In this document: positions 50,597 through 59,156 of the stretch, piece by piece
How the letters are laid out: each line of letters begins with the position of its first letter
Position numbering within the stretch: the first letter of the stretch is position 1
Assembly: GCA_041862375.1 (NCBI GenBank)
Contig: JBGVTE010000058.1
Coordinates: 60,048 to 124,047, forward strand
Direction: 5' to 3'
Source: WVZL01 sp041862375
GTDB taxonomy: Bacteria > Acidobacteriota > Aminicenantia > Aminicenantales > Aminicenantaceae
Length of the DNA: 64,000 bases
Translations under genes and position numbers: made by a program
The notes under the pieces: generated by a model
What the model saw: the letters and a program-made list of their open reading frames with translations, nothing else
Told to the model about the DNA's origin: nothing
Databases searched by the model: none

Positions 50597-51781
50597 TCAA
50601 ACAGTAAGAATTTCATGCGATTGAAGGAGCTTAACCTTTACTTTAAGACTATAGGGACATACGGCTTCACAGAATCCAGAGCAGCCGTCGCAGTAAAGAG
50701 GTTTTTTTCTGTCTTCTAACTCTGCATAGTAGCGCATAGCTTCCTTTTCCATCTTGTAGTTTTCATAATACATGCCATAGCGGAGAACATCATTGACAGC
50801 AACATCATTCGGACAGACTGCAAGACATTCCTTGCAACTTACTCTGCAGTAATCCTTTTCCGCTTGACGCTGATAATCAGCGAGCATCTTGAGCGAAGCT
50901 CTGTTGAGAGGCTTTCCTGATGCAGCCACATACTCTTCAACATGGGAGTAACTACTCATGGTCGGTATACAGCAGTCAATATTAGGATTACTCATAACCC
51001 AACGAATAGCAGCTTGTGGGTAGCTAACTTCTTTGTTTATAAGAGACTTTAAATTTCCGTGTTTTCCGCCAGCAAATACCTTCATGGCTACTAATCCAAT
51101 TCCTTTTTGGCGAGCCTGTTCAATTAAAGATTCAGCCTCCTTGCCTTCCATGTGATTGTAAATTAAAAGCACAACCTGAGCAAAATCCGTATCAAGAGCT
51201 TGTTTCAGGGTAAGCTTCGGGCTATGGGTGGAAAAGCCAGTGAAACGAACTTTCCCATCTTTCTTAAGCTGAGCATATGCCGCCTGGAGTTCTTCATTCT
51301 TGAGCAGAGAAAGATCATTCGCACCATGAATCATTGCGACATCAACATAGTCAGTTTGCATACGCTTTAAACTTGCCTCCATTCTCTTAATGATATCTTC
51401 TCTCTTTATTCCCTGAGGAGAGCGGAAGCCATGTTTGGTTGTGATGGCTATTTTGTCTCTTACATCTTTTAAAGCCTGACCGATCATAGTTTCACTTTTA
51501 GTGCGCAGATAGCTTTCAGCAGTGTCGAAATAAGTAACACCTAGGTCATAGGCATACCTTAAAACATTTGCCTCAAAGAACGAGATTGTACCACAGCTGA
51601 CATCGGAGACTTTTAAGCCCGTTTTTCCCAAAGTATTATACTTCTGAATCTTAATCGAAGAAGACCTGTTTAACCCAGAAGCTGAATTATTTGAACTGGC
51701 TTTCATATCTTTAGCTAGTCCAAAACCTAGAACACCAGATGTAAAGGCTGATAAAAATCTTCGTCGGTTTAAATGTGCCAT
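50597..51781 (-). CDS. Tat-exported aldo/keto reductase with C-terminal ferredoxin-like domain
   Basis: Start at ATG 51781, supported by AGGAGGAAATC. 394 residues. The N-terminal 'NRRRFLSAFTSGVLGFG' is a twin-arginine signal. The aldo/keto reductase barrel has 'DVSCGTI', 'YFDTAESYLRTKSETMIGQAL' (catalytic Tyr), 'ITTKHGF', and 'YVDVAMIHGAND'. The C-terminal ~80 residues have two cysteine clusters ('CRVSCKECLAVCPNDV' and 'CDGCSGFCEAVCPYSL'), suggesting two Fe-S clusters. Probably a periplasmic reductase with unknown substrate. Precedes the MBL hydrolase gene. Confidence 0.88.
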   Translation of the reverse strand: MAHLNRRRFLSAFTSGVLGFGLAKDMKASSNNSASGLNRSSSIKIQKYNTLGKTGLKVSDVSCGTISFFEANVLRYAYDLGVTYFDTAESYLRTKSETMIGQALKDVRDKIAITTKHGFRSPQGIKREDIIKRMEASLKRMQTDYVDVAMIHGANDLSLLKNEELQAAYAQLKKDGKVRFTGFSTHSPKLTLKQALDTDFAQVVLLIYNHMEGKEAESLIEQARQKGIGLVAMKVFAGGKHGNLKSLINKEVSYPQAAIRWVMSNPNIDCCIPTMSSYSHVEEYVAASGKPLNRASLKMLADYQRQAEKDYCRVSCKECLAVCPNDVAVNDVLRYGMYYENYKMEKEAMRYYAELEDRKKPLYCDGCSGFCEAVCPYSLKVKVKLLQSHEILTV

Positions 51782-51799
51782 GATTTCCTCCTTTTTCAT

Positions 51800-52864
51800 T
51801 TACTTTCTTTTTACTTGAATAGGTAAAAGGGGTTCTAATTTTTCGACAATCTGAGAGAAATCTGTAGCATAGAAGTAGATTATATGCGATTCTCCCTGAC
51901 GTTCATCTAAAAACATTATTTTTGCTCCCTGAGGGAAAGAACTCCTGGGAGGCAATTCTGAAGATGAAGCATAGAAGACTAGTTCAACTTCCACTCCCTC
52001 CAAGAATAAGAGGAGCCGGTCATCCGTTTTGAAACCAGCTCTCTCAATGCATTCTTTTGTCCAGTTAGTAGTTATGAAAAGATTATTCCGCATCGTCCTG
52101 AAATCAACAATATTACCTTTCAGAAAACCCTCAGAAGCTGTGACTTCTCCCACATTTACATCAATATTGGAGAAAAATCCTTTTTCCAGAGTCTCATTCA
52201 TTTTTACTTCAGAAATTTCGTATGTACTGCCTCGCGTTCCCACTTGAGATCTAAACCAGGAGGAAGGAATCCTCACCCCGTCTATATCTTGAAAGGGACC
52301 AAAGTCGTGATTGACCTCATATCTGCCACTCTCGGGCTCAAATCCTCTCAAAACCAACCTCCTGAGTGTAAATTCCTCCTCATCAATATAAAAATCAACC
52401 TGTAAATCCCCAATACTCGTTGACAGCTGGTAATGTTTCTCTGGACCAAATCTTTTTAACCCTTGAACACGGAGTCGTCCTTCAAACTTCATGAGAGTGA
52501 ACAAGCCGCTTCGCAACTCAGCTAGAACCTGGAATGTATGTTTCTGTAGTCCTGAAAACTCAGTAATGTTTTTGAAACAATTTCTTTTCACCTTGTCCTG
52601 ATCAACAATAATCACTTCGGTAATGACAGGATCTTTCCCGGTAACCATCTTCATCTGCCCATCAAAAGAAAAATAGTACGTTGTTAATCCTGATTTAAAA
52701 GAATAATTCTTAACCTGAGCCAACTTTTCCTTTCCGCCTGCCGCCTGGATATTTTTTTCAACAATTTCCCTTACTGAAAACTCGCCTTGGGAATAAGAAA
52801 ATAAAAAAGAGCCCAGAGCATACAAGAGGCTTGAGATGTACACAATCAATCTACGCTTAGTCAT
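51800..52864 (-). CDS. Exported LolA-like / outer-membrane lipoprotein-sorting-like protein, unknown function
   Basis: The open frame extends to 53026, but ATG 52864 (MTKRRLIVYIS) has AAGGAGAAC upstream and yields a proper signal peptide, so 354 residues. After the signal, 'IVEKNIQAAGGKEKLAQVKNYSFKSG' and 'MKMVTGKDPVITEVIIVDQDKV' match the LolA-fold proteins found in many Gram-negative genomes. The C-terminal ~120 residues form another, unidentified domain. It is the first gene of a three-gene left-reading unit (LolA-like, aldo/keto reductase, MBL hydrolase). Confidence 0.75.
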   Translation of the reverse strand: MTKRRLIVYISSLLYALGSFLFSYSQGEFSVREIVEKNIQAAGGKEKLAQVKNYSFKSGLTTYYFSFDGQMKMVTGKDPVITEVIIVDQDKVKRNCFKNITEFSGLQKHTFQVLAELRSGLFTLMKFEGRLRVQGLKRFGPEKHYQLSTSIGDLQVDFYIDEEEFTLRRLVLRGFEPESGRYEVNHDFGPFQDIDGVRIPSSWFRSQVGTRGSTYEISEVKMNETLEKGFFSNIDVNVGEVTASEGFLKGNIVDFRTMRNNLFITTNWTKECIERAGFKTDDRLLLFLEGVEVELVFYASSSELPPRSSFPQGAKIMFLDERQGESHIIYFYATDFSQIVEKLEPLLPIQVKRK

Positions 52865-52895
52865 TTCGTTCTCCTTAAAATTTTTTACTTGAAAT

Positions 52896-52924
52896 ATTCT
52901 AAAAAATAATATTAAACCCTGCAA
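52896..52924 (-). promoter_or_regulatory. Sigma-70 promoter of the LolA-like/AKR/MBL operon
   Basis: Minus strand TTGCAG (52919-52924, 4 of 6), 17 bases, TAGAAT (52896-52901, 5 of 6), about 31 bases before ATG 52864. This also argues against the longer open frame starting at 53026. Confidence 0.6.
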
Positions 52925-53169
52925 GACAAAACTTATTTTTTCCATTTTTATGCTTTCCTTATGTATCTCTCTCTGGCCACAAAATGGAAAATCCATTCTT
53001 CTAAAGCTACTGATTCTAAAAAACAAATTGATGAGCTGAAGAAAACCCCGATTCCATGTTAAAAATCAGGCTTTTAAAAATAAAAGGTTTTTGAGATAAT
53101 AATTCTGAAAAAAACTTTAAAGGAAAAAAGACAGAAGAACTGAAGAATCATTAAATTTTAAAATCTAAA

Positions 53170-53532
53170 ATGACTGATACTGCTACGATCGGATACGGCC
53201 ACAGTCTTCGAAGGATTATGGAACGTACAGTTCACCTAAAACAGGTACATAAGTCAGACCTTCACTTTGGAGATTTGGTTCTCATTACGACACGGAATTC
53301 TCTCTACTCAATCTTTGTTCTTAATAAAGGTTCCTATCTCGTCTCCGGTGGTTGGTTTGACAGGAAGGGGCTCTCTCCCAGGATAACAACCATTGCTGGA
53401 TGCACATGGGGTGGGAATATTATTAAGGTAGATATTCTAGCAGCTTGTGGCCTCCGTCTTGAATTCGGAAATAGAGTCATCACCACCACCATTAAAAAGG
53501 TTATTGTAATTCGATCTGAAAGTAATAATTAA
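53170..53532 (+). CDS. Conserved-looking hypothetical protein
   Basis: 120 residues. No domain name that I can assign. The sequence has regular beta structure ('DLHFGDLVLITTRNSLYSIFVLNKGSYLVSGGWFDRKG') followed by 'TIAGCTWGGNIIKVDILAACGLRLEFGNRVITT'. Codon use and composition look like a genuine soluble protein, and I have an impression of similar proteins in related genomes. No ribosome site precedes the ATG. Stands alone, convergent with the DUF4097 operon. Confidence 0.7.
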   Translation: MTDTATIGYGHSLRRIMERTVHLKQVHKSDLHFGDLVLITTRNSLYSIFVLNKGSYLVSGGWFDRKGLSPRITTIAGCTWGGNIIKVDILAACGLRLEFGNRVITTTIKKVIVIRSESNN

Positions 53533-53722
53533 GGGAATAAGTTTTATAATCTCCAATTGGGGAACATGAAATAAAACTCTCCTCGGAGAACAAAAAACGT
53601 CAGCTATACAGAGATCTTGCCTGGATATGGCCTATTGTCAGTCCTTCAAAGGACTATGAAGAAGAATCAGCTGCTTTTTTTCAAACGGAGTTATATTTTA
53701 TTTTTCAATAAAACTTTAAGGT

Positions 53723-53758
53723 AAAAAAAAGGAGGAGAACAGCAACGTTCTCCTCCTT
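53723..53758 (-). terminator. Rho-independent terminator of the sigma/anti-sigma/DUF4097 operon
   Basis: A 12-bp perfect stem (53729-53740 with 53747-53758) around a 6-base loop. On the minus strand it is followed directly by a run of eight T. It is the clearest terminator in the window. Confidence 0.92.
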
Positions 53759-53781
53759 AACTCAAGAATTAACTGAAGCGC

Positions 53782-54735
53782 TTATTTCTTTTCTAAGGAG
53801 ATTCCACCGCTAAAGGTCGAAAGCTTCACATCAGCACCTCCTCCTTTGACAACTCCATGAATCTCTCGCTTCATCATCTTTCCAGATATTGTAATGTCAA
53901 AATCACTCTTGATATTTCCGCTAAAAGTTGAAGCCTCAACCTCAAAGCCAGAATCAGGAGGGAGAATCATTTCAATGTTCCCGCTATGAGATTTCAGAGT
54001 GTATTTCCCCTCAGGATTAATTTTTCCATCGTATATTATTGATCCACTCAACGTTTTTCCTCTTACAACTTTAGCCTCTGAGACCTCCGACAGCTCAACC
54101 TTCCCACTTACTGTTTCTGCTTCAATTGAACCTCTTAACTTATCTAGTGTTATATTCCCGGAAACAGTATTTAAATAGGCATCTCCCGTGATGTCCTTGA
54201 GTTTCAAATCTCCGCTTACAGCTTTGCACTCAACACCCATTCCAGCTCCAATTAATACCACATCTCCACTCACTACACTCACCTCCACTTCGCCACCGAT
54301 ATTCTCAAGACTGACATCTCCACTGACTGATCTTATCTTCGGAGATGCCTTATCAGGAATCATTAGCTGATAATGAATAGAAACGCTCAAAGACTTTAAT
54401 TTTGTCTTAGGGTACTTGGTTTCAATCCGGAGAATATCACCCTCTTTATTCACTTCTATCGTAATCTTTTGCGCATTCTCTTTTGCCTTTTCAAGTGAGG
54501 AAGCCTTGGATACTTTAAGAGCATCAATTTTTACCTCTCCCTTATCCCAGCTTTTAACTTCGATGTTTCCAGACACATTTTTTAGGACAATCTTGCCGTC
54601 CCTTGCCAAGCTTTCTGTCTTGGCAAATTTTTCCTCATACTTCTCCTTTGCCAATAATTGCGAAGGATAAAATCCTACAACCAGAAACAGAGCAGCCAGA
54701 ATTGCCAACGCATTTAATGCTTTGTTTACTTTCAT
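53782..54735 (-). CDS. DUF4097 family exported beta-helix-like protein
   Basis: 317 residues. A signal peptide (about 1-29) is followed by DUF4097 repeats: 'GKIVLKNVSGNIEVKSWDKGEVKIDA', 'RSVSGDVSLENIGGEVEVSVVSGDVVLIG', 'KAVSGDLKLKDITGDAYLNTVSGNITLDKL'. Each short repeat carries an 'xVSGDxxL' turn, as in right-handed beta-helix folds. Families like this are often encoded behind ECF sigma/anti-sigma pairs, as here (16 bases after the anti-sigma gene). The role is unknown; envelope stress response is a plausible inference. Confidence 0.85.
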   Translation of the reverse strand: MKVNKALNALAILAALFLVVGFYPSQLLAKEKYEEKFAKTESLARDGKIVLKNVSGNIEVKSWDKGEVKIDALKVSKASSLEKAKENAQKITIEVNKEGDILRIETKYPKTKLKSLSVSIHYQLMIPDKASPKIRSVSGDVSLENIGGEVEVSVVSGDVVLIGAGMGVECKAVSGDLKLKDITGDAYLNTVSGNITLDKLRGSIEAETVSGKVELSEVSEAKVVRGKTLSGSIIYDGKINPEGKYTLKSHSGNIEMILPPDSGFEVEASTFSGNIKSDFDITISGKMMKREIHGVVKGGGADVKLSTFSGGISLEKK

Positions 54736-54751
54736 GTTATACCTCCTTTAT

Positions 54752-55459
54752 TTATATGGTGGTCTTTAATTCCCCTTTTTGGGGTGACTCTTTTTTTGTT
54801 CTCATCATCTCATTAAGAAAATCCACTTTTCCCTGATAAGCTGCCAATAAGTAATTCCGATTTTCAATGTTATCAGGTTCACTGAGGACAGCTTTTTTAC
54901 AGGCCACTATTGAAGAGTCGATGGCGTCAAGATTTTTCCGGAAAACTACAGCAACCTGCGGATCTAAAGTTCCTTCCTGAGCTACAGCTGCCTCCCACAA
55001 AGCCCTTATCGCCAGTTGGTAGTAATGCTCTGCTTCCTCCAGTTTGGCAATTGTGTACTTCTTCAGATCCTCTCTTGCCAGTGCTTTCCTTCCCTTCCAG
55101 TACTGTACTCCCATTGTAACTGCGCCTACAACCACGGCCAGCAGCACTGCTGTACTAAAAACATATTTGAGCTTTGGAGGACTAAAAAGAAATTTGAACC
55201 ATTCTGCTTTTCGGGATCTTAGTGCCAGAACTTCCTGTTCCTGAGTTTCCAATCTTTCTTTTATCCGGAGCCAGGTGTGTTCTGAAGGTGAGATTTTTCC
55301 TAATTTCTTGGCTCCCTCAACGATCTTCTGGAAGTTTCTTAAGAGCTCGTGGCAATCCAAGCATGTATCTAGATGCTGCTCAAGGCGAAAACTCTTACTG
55401 GCTTCCAGACTGCCGTCTATGTATTCGCTGATTAGCTTTTTTGCCACTGAACATCGCAT
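54752..55459 (-). CDS. Anti-sigma factor with zinc-finger domain and one membrane helix
   Basis: 235 residues. Zinc motif at about 31-40 ('EQHLDTCLDCHELL', H-x3-C-x2-C) with Cys3 upstream. A membrane helix lies at about 97-118 ('YVFSTAVLLAVVVGAVTMGV'). The helical outer domain is rich in Ala and Glu ('TIAKLEEAEHYYQLAIRAL'), possibly TPR-like. Twelve bases after the ECF sigma gene, so it is that factor's likely inhibitor. Confidence 0.88.
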   Translation of the reverse strand: MRCSVAKKLISEYIDGSLEASKSFRLEQHLDTCLDCHELLRNFQKIVEGAKKLGKISPSEHTWLRIKERLETQEQEVLALRSRKAEWFKFLFSPPKLKYVFSTAVLLAVVVGAVTMGVQYWKGRKALAREDLKKYTIAKLEEAEHYYQLAIRALWEAAVAQEGTLDPQVAVVFRKNLDAIDSSIVACKKAVLSEPDNIENRNYLLAAYQGKVDFLNEMMRTKKESPQKGELKTTI

Positions 55460-55471
55460 GGCCTTACCTCT

Positions 55472-56062
55472 TTATATCAATTGTTTTTTTTCAAGATGCT
55501 CTCTGAGTTTTATCCTTGCCTTGAAGAGCTGGGATTTAGATGTGCCTACAGAGCATCCCAAAATCTCAGCTATCTCCTCATGCTTAAAGCCTTGAACATC
55601 ATGGAGGAGAAAAATATTTTTCAGTTTGTGTGGCAGAATCTGTATAGCATCATCAAGGGGCTTCTTTATCATCACGTCCAGGGAACTGGAGGTCTTTTCC
55701 TCAATTTTTCCTTCTACTTCTTCCAGAGGTATTGTCTTTTGGAGACGGTTCTTTCTTGAGCGCAGATAACTGTAACATGTATTGATTGCAACACGGTAGA
55801 GCCAGCTCACAAAGGTTTCGTCTCTCTGAAGGTCTTTCAGGTGAGTAAAAACAGTGATAAAGATGTCCTGCAACAAATCCTCGGCGACAGCAAAATTATG
55901 GGTATATCTGTAAACAAGGTTAAATATAGACTGCTTATAAAGTTGATAAATTCCCTCCATTGCAATCGTGTCACCCTCTCTACCCCTTTTCAGTAAGTCC
56001 CTAAGAAAAGGTGAACATCTGAGGCCAACCTCTTTCTCCCTCAGTTTCTCTTCCTGACTCAT
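55472..56062 (-). CDS. ECF-type RNA polymerase sigma factor (RpoE-like)
   Basis: The frame is open to 56179, but ATG 56062 (MSQEEKLREKE) is a more likely start, giving 196 residues. Region 2: 'LYKQSIFNLVYRYTHNFAVAEDLLQDIFITVFTHL' and 'FVSWLYRVAINTCYSYLRSRK'. Region 4: 'LKNIFLLHDVQGFKHEEIAEILGCSVGTSKSQLFKARIKLREHL'. Head of the operon with its anti-sigma factor and DUF4097. A regulon outside this operon cannot be seen. Confidence 0.9.
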   Translation of the reverse strand: MSQEEKLREKEVGLRCSPFLRDLLKRGREGDTIAMEGIYQLYKQSIFNLVYRYTHNFAVAEDLLQDIFITVFTHLKDLQRDETFVSWLYRVAINTCYSYLRSRKNRLQKTIPLEEVEGKIEEKTSSSLDVMIKKPLDDAIQILPHKLKNIFLLHDVQGFKHEEIAEILGCSVGTSKSQLFKARIKLREHLEKKQLI

Positions 56063-56233
56063 TGTCGAAATTTCTTCTTTTTGACTTATTGTAACATACA
56101 GGCCACAATTGACTCTAATCAGTTCTTTTTGAGTTGTGGCTATTACTGAGAAATACACAGCAATTTCTCTCCTCACCATTAAATGATGAGAAAGAAGTAA
56201 AAAAGGTTGCTTGTAAAAAAATTTTTTTTATTT

Positions 56234-56262
56234 TTGACTTCAGTATTTTCCTGTGTTATAAG
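56234..56262 (+). promoter_or_regulatory. Strong sigma-70 promoter of the small membrane protein gene
   Basis: TTGACT (56234-56239, 5 of 6), 17 bases, TATAAG (56257-56262, 5 of 6). The predicted start is near 56269, leaving a leader of about 125 bases. Confidence 0.65.
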
Positions 56263-56393
56263 GTTCTCAGTAAAAATTAGCAATGGAAAGATTTCTTTTC
56301 CTGCTGGGTACACACATCCATTTAAATACAGGAAAGCAAATTGAAAATATCTTATGGTAAAGTTTACTTTAAAAACCTTCGAGGAGGTTAGAC

Positions 56394-56645
56394 ATGAAAC
56401 TTAGCAAGAAAGCTTTTGCGCTGACAGCTGGAATACTTTGGGGGATAGCAGTTTTTGCAGTAACAAACCTGCTCCTTCTCACAGGAAGCGAGGGTGAGCT
56501 CATCTCAGCCTTAAACAATGTCTACTTCGGTTACAGCTACAGCTTTTTAGGAAGTTTAATCGGTTTGCTTTGGGGCTTTGTTGACGGATTTATAGGTGGC
56601 TGGCTTTTTGCTTTCATCTATAATTTATTCGTTAAAACGAGCTAA
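56394..56645 (+). CDS. Small two-helix membrane protein (holin-like annotation family)
   Basis: 83 residues. Two hydrophobic segments (about 8-29 and 48-80) are separated by a short polar stretch ('GSEGELISALNNVYFGYSYS'). The C-terminus is 'GFVDGFIGGWLFAFIYNLF'. Proteins of this type are often labelled phage holin in databases, but there is no phage context here. A strong ribosome site (GAGGAGG) lies upstream. The true role is unknown. Confidence 0.78.
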   Translation: MKLSKKAFALTAGILWGIAVFAVTNLLLLTGSEGELISALNNVYFGYSYSFLGSLIGLLWGFVDGFIGGWLFAFIYNLFVKTS

Positions 56646-57020
56646 AAGACACTCACAATTCATCTCACTATTAACAGGTGACTCCTCACTCACTGGACTT
56701 TTTATTTTTTGCCTAATTTGTAAATAAATTCATAGAATTATCAGGGTCATACCCAAGAAAAAAAACCACTGGGTCGCAGATTAGTTCTATTTCTTGTCGG
56801 CAGATTTCTACTCGGTTATGTCGGCTTATCTTGATCAAAAAACGTACAAATTGAAAGGGTTTTCTTCTCTGTGCTCACAGAGTTCATTGGTACAGCCCTT
56901 TCGCACTATTTATTCGCCTAAATCTTTGTTCCCCTTTTTCTTGGAAGGATTTGGTGCGGCCGAGCATGCTGGACTGTAAGATAGTATTCAATTACTCCAA
57001 GCTGAATATATCGAAGGGTA
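56646..57020. other. 375-base gap without a convincing gene
   Basis: A 61-codon frame (56794-56979) has no recognisable motif or ribosome site. It contains a 7-bp inverted repeat (CTCTGTG-CT-CACAGAG, 56867-56882). I see no other feature. Confidence 0.4.
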
Positions 57021-58172
57021 TTATCTTCTTTTGTGATATTCTAGCAACCTTTGGCTGAACCAGGACCAAATTCTTTTGTGGAAGTCGAAGCTCGGAGGGT
57101 TTTCATCCAAGATAGTCCTTAAACTCCTTTCCTCTCTATCCTGAAGTGTAGACCTGAATCTCTTCTCATAATCCCAGAGAATTGGAAATTCAGGATGGAA
57201 CTGCACACCAAGCACATTGGGGAATTTCTCATGATCTATAGCTTCGACTACTTTCCCATCTAAAGAAGTAGCAGCAACCTTTATTCCTTTTCCGAGTTTT
57301 TCTACCATCTGGTGGTGAGCACTGAGGATGTATGGTGTATCCTCTTTCTTAAAATCCAAGTCCGAACAGAATTTCCCTTTCTCCATGAGCTTTATAGGAT
57401 GCATGTTATAGGGGAAGAGCTCTTCCTCAGGATAGAGCCGAGCTAAGGGATTTGTATGCCAGTTTTCTCTAAAAAGTCCAGCGACATCTTCAAAATATTT
57501 TTTCCCGTACTTCTCAGACCAGATGTCCTGAGTCAAAGTGCCTCCCGTCCCTACGTTGAGGCTTTGGCATCCAAGGCAGATTCCCAAGATCGGAAATTCT
57601 GGTTCAGAGTCAAGAAAACCCTTGAAACTATCATCCTGAAGGCCTCCCAAGAGATAAAAAACAGAGGAAAGTTCTAAGTAATGACGAAAAGGTGTATAAA
57701 TATGGGTCAAGAGGTTGGTTTTTTCTCCGTAAATCTCAGGAGGAATATCTGCTCCACCAAAGAATATTATTCCGTCTGATTTTTTAAAAATAATTGCTAT
57801 TTCAGGAGTTAGGGGGTTCTCTCTAAAGAGAACATCTTTACTGAGCGGAGCAGAAATCTCATGGAATTTAAACCACTTAAGACTATTTTCTTTAACGAAT
57901 TCCCTTGATTTTTGGTAGTCAGTGTGTTCTTTTTCGTGGTAAACCCCGATCACTGTAAGCTGTTCAAGAGAGAGAAAACCTTGATTTTTAAGTTCAACAA
58001 GTGATTTAATAGTCCCAACTGATGGGAAAAAAATAGTCAGCCTTATTTCTTTGTGATCAAGGCTTGCTGTATCAAAAAACCTTTCCCGGCTTTGAGAGAG
58101 AAGAACGCCTCCCAAAACCAAAAAAATACTAAAGGTGAGAAGGAAAAATTTTGATCGAAAGAGACTTTTCAT
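57021..58172 (-). CDS. Exported class I glutamine amidotransferase-like protein (peptidase C26 family)
   Basis: 383 residues. An N-terminal hydrophobic segment (about 8-26) suggests export or anchoring. The class I amidotransferase core has the nucleophile elbow 'ILGICLGCQSLNVG' (Cys near 197) and the His-x-Glu 'GVQFHPEFPI' (about 326-335). The nearby 'FFGGADIPPEIYGE' is typical of gamma-glutamyl-GABA hydrolase/PuuD-type enzymes. Gene starts 9 bases after the molybdenum hydroxylase FAD-subunit gene. Export of this fold is unusual. Confidence 0.78.
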   Translation of the reverse strand: MKSLFRSKFFLLTFSIFLVLGGVLLSQSRERFFDTASLDHKEIRLTIFFPSVGTIKSLVELKNQGFLSLEQLTVIGVYHEKEHTDYQKSREFVKENSLKWFKFHEISAPLSKDVLFRENPLTPEIAIIFKKSDGIIFFGGADIPPEIYGEKTNLLTHIYTPFRHYLELSSVFYLLGGLQDDSFKGFLDSEPEFPILGICLGCQSLNVGTGGTLTQDIWSEKYGKKYFEDVAGLFRENWHTNPLARLYPEEELFPYNMHPIKLMEKGKFCSDLDFKKEDTPYILSAHHQMVEKLGKGIKVAATSLDGKVVEAIDHEKFPNVLGVQFHPEFPILWDYEKRFRSTLQDREERSLRTILDENPPSFDFHKRIWSWFSQRLLEYHKRR

Positions 58173-58181
58173 TTTTTTCTC

Positions 58182-59156
58182 CTAAATCAGAGACATGACA
58201 GCTCTCGAGAGAACAACCTGAAGGAGTTCTTTTTTATACTCGTTTTCCTCCAGAGGCTTTGCATCATTCAGAGCTTCCCTCACAGCTTGTTTTAAAAGAT
58301 CTTCGGAAATACTTTTTCCTCTTATTACTTGTTCAGCCTTTTTTAATCTCCAGGGAACTGGCGCTACTCCACCAAGAACTATTTTTATATCTCTAAAAAC
58401 ATTTCCAGAAACTATCCCATTTACAGCTGCTGAAAGAAGGGCAAAGTCCCAAGCACCTCTTTCTTTGAGCTTATAATAAGTGCTCTTTTCTCCACTCGTA
58501 GCAGGAGGGATTATTACCTCCCGTACAACCTCGTCTGAATCCAGAATATTCTCCTTCCGGACATTTACTCTGGGAAGGACATAAAAATCTTCCAAGGGCA
58601 TTGTTTTTTCTCTTGCTGGAGCATTAATTGTAACTTTTGCATCCAAAGAGATGAGTGCAGGAGCTAAATCAGAAGGGAAAACAATATAGCACAGCCCTCC
58701 CCCAAAGATAGCATGGTATTTATTTCTACCTCTTAAAGCAAAGCACTCACTCCCTCCCTTTTTCCGGCACCTTACTTGAGGGTCACGATAATACCAGCAG
58801 CGGGGTCTCTGACATAGATTTCCTCCCACTGTCCCCATATTCCTGAGCTGAGGAGTAGCGACTGCATTGGCAGCTTCATGAAGTCCTGGGAATACTTGCT
58901 TAATCAATTTATTTTCTGCAACTTCAGCAACACTCGTCAAAGCACCAATCCTAACTCCATCCTTTTCTTTTTTTATGTAAGATAAATTTGTTATAGACTT
59001 AAGATCCACAATTACATCTGGTTGAATTATCTCATCTTTAATCTCTCCCAAGAGGTCAGTTCCTCCTGCCATCAGATAATATCTTTCTTTTTTCTCAGAT
59101 AATATCGATGTTAATTGGTCAATTGTTTGAGGCTCAGCTATCTTGAAGTTTTTCAT
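58182..59156 (-). CDS. FAD-binding subunit of molybdenum hydroxylase (xanthine dehydrogenase family)
   Basis: 324 residues. FAD-binding 'YLMAGGTDLLGEIKDE' (about 28-43) and 'NAVATPQLRNMGTVGGNLCQRPRCWYYRDP' (about 100-129). Cys residues at NLCQRPRC, VRCRK, SECF and GGLC fit the extra [4Fe-4S] cluster seen in 4-hydroxybenzoyl-CoA reductase beta and E. coli PaoB. The C-terminal CO dehydrogenase flavoprotein domain begins at about 220. It passes electrons between the molybdenum subunit and the final acceptor. It overlaps the large subunit gene by 1 base. Confidence 0.9.
   Translation of the reverse strand: MKNFKIAEPQTIDQLTSILSEKKERYYLMAGGTDLLGEIKDEIIQPDVIVDLKSITNLSYIKKEKDGVRIGALTSVAEVAENKLIKQVFPGLHEAANAVATPQLRNMGTVGGNLCQRPRCWYYRDPQVRCRKKGGSECFALRGRNKYHAIFGGGLCYIVFPSDLAPALISLDAKVTINAPAREKTMPLEDFYVLPRVNVRKENILDSDEVVREVIIPPATSGEKSTYYKLKERGAWDFALLSAAVNGIVSGNVFRDIKIVLGGVAPVPWRLKKAEQVIRGKSISEDLLKQAVREALNDAKPLEENEYKKELLQVVLSRAVMSLI

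Noticed and set aside
56394..56645. Prophage holin
   Set aside because: No lysin, structural or integrase genes nearby; the holin label is only a naming habit for this type of small membrane protein.
56794..56979. 61-codon frame in the gap before the C26 gene
   Set aside because: No ribosome site and no motif.
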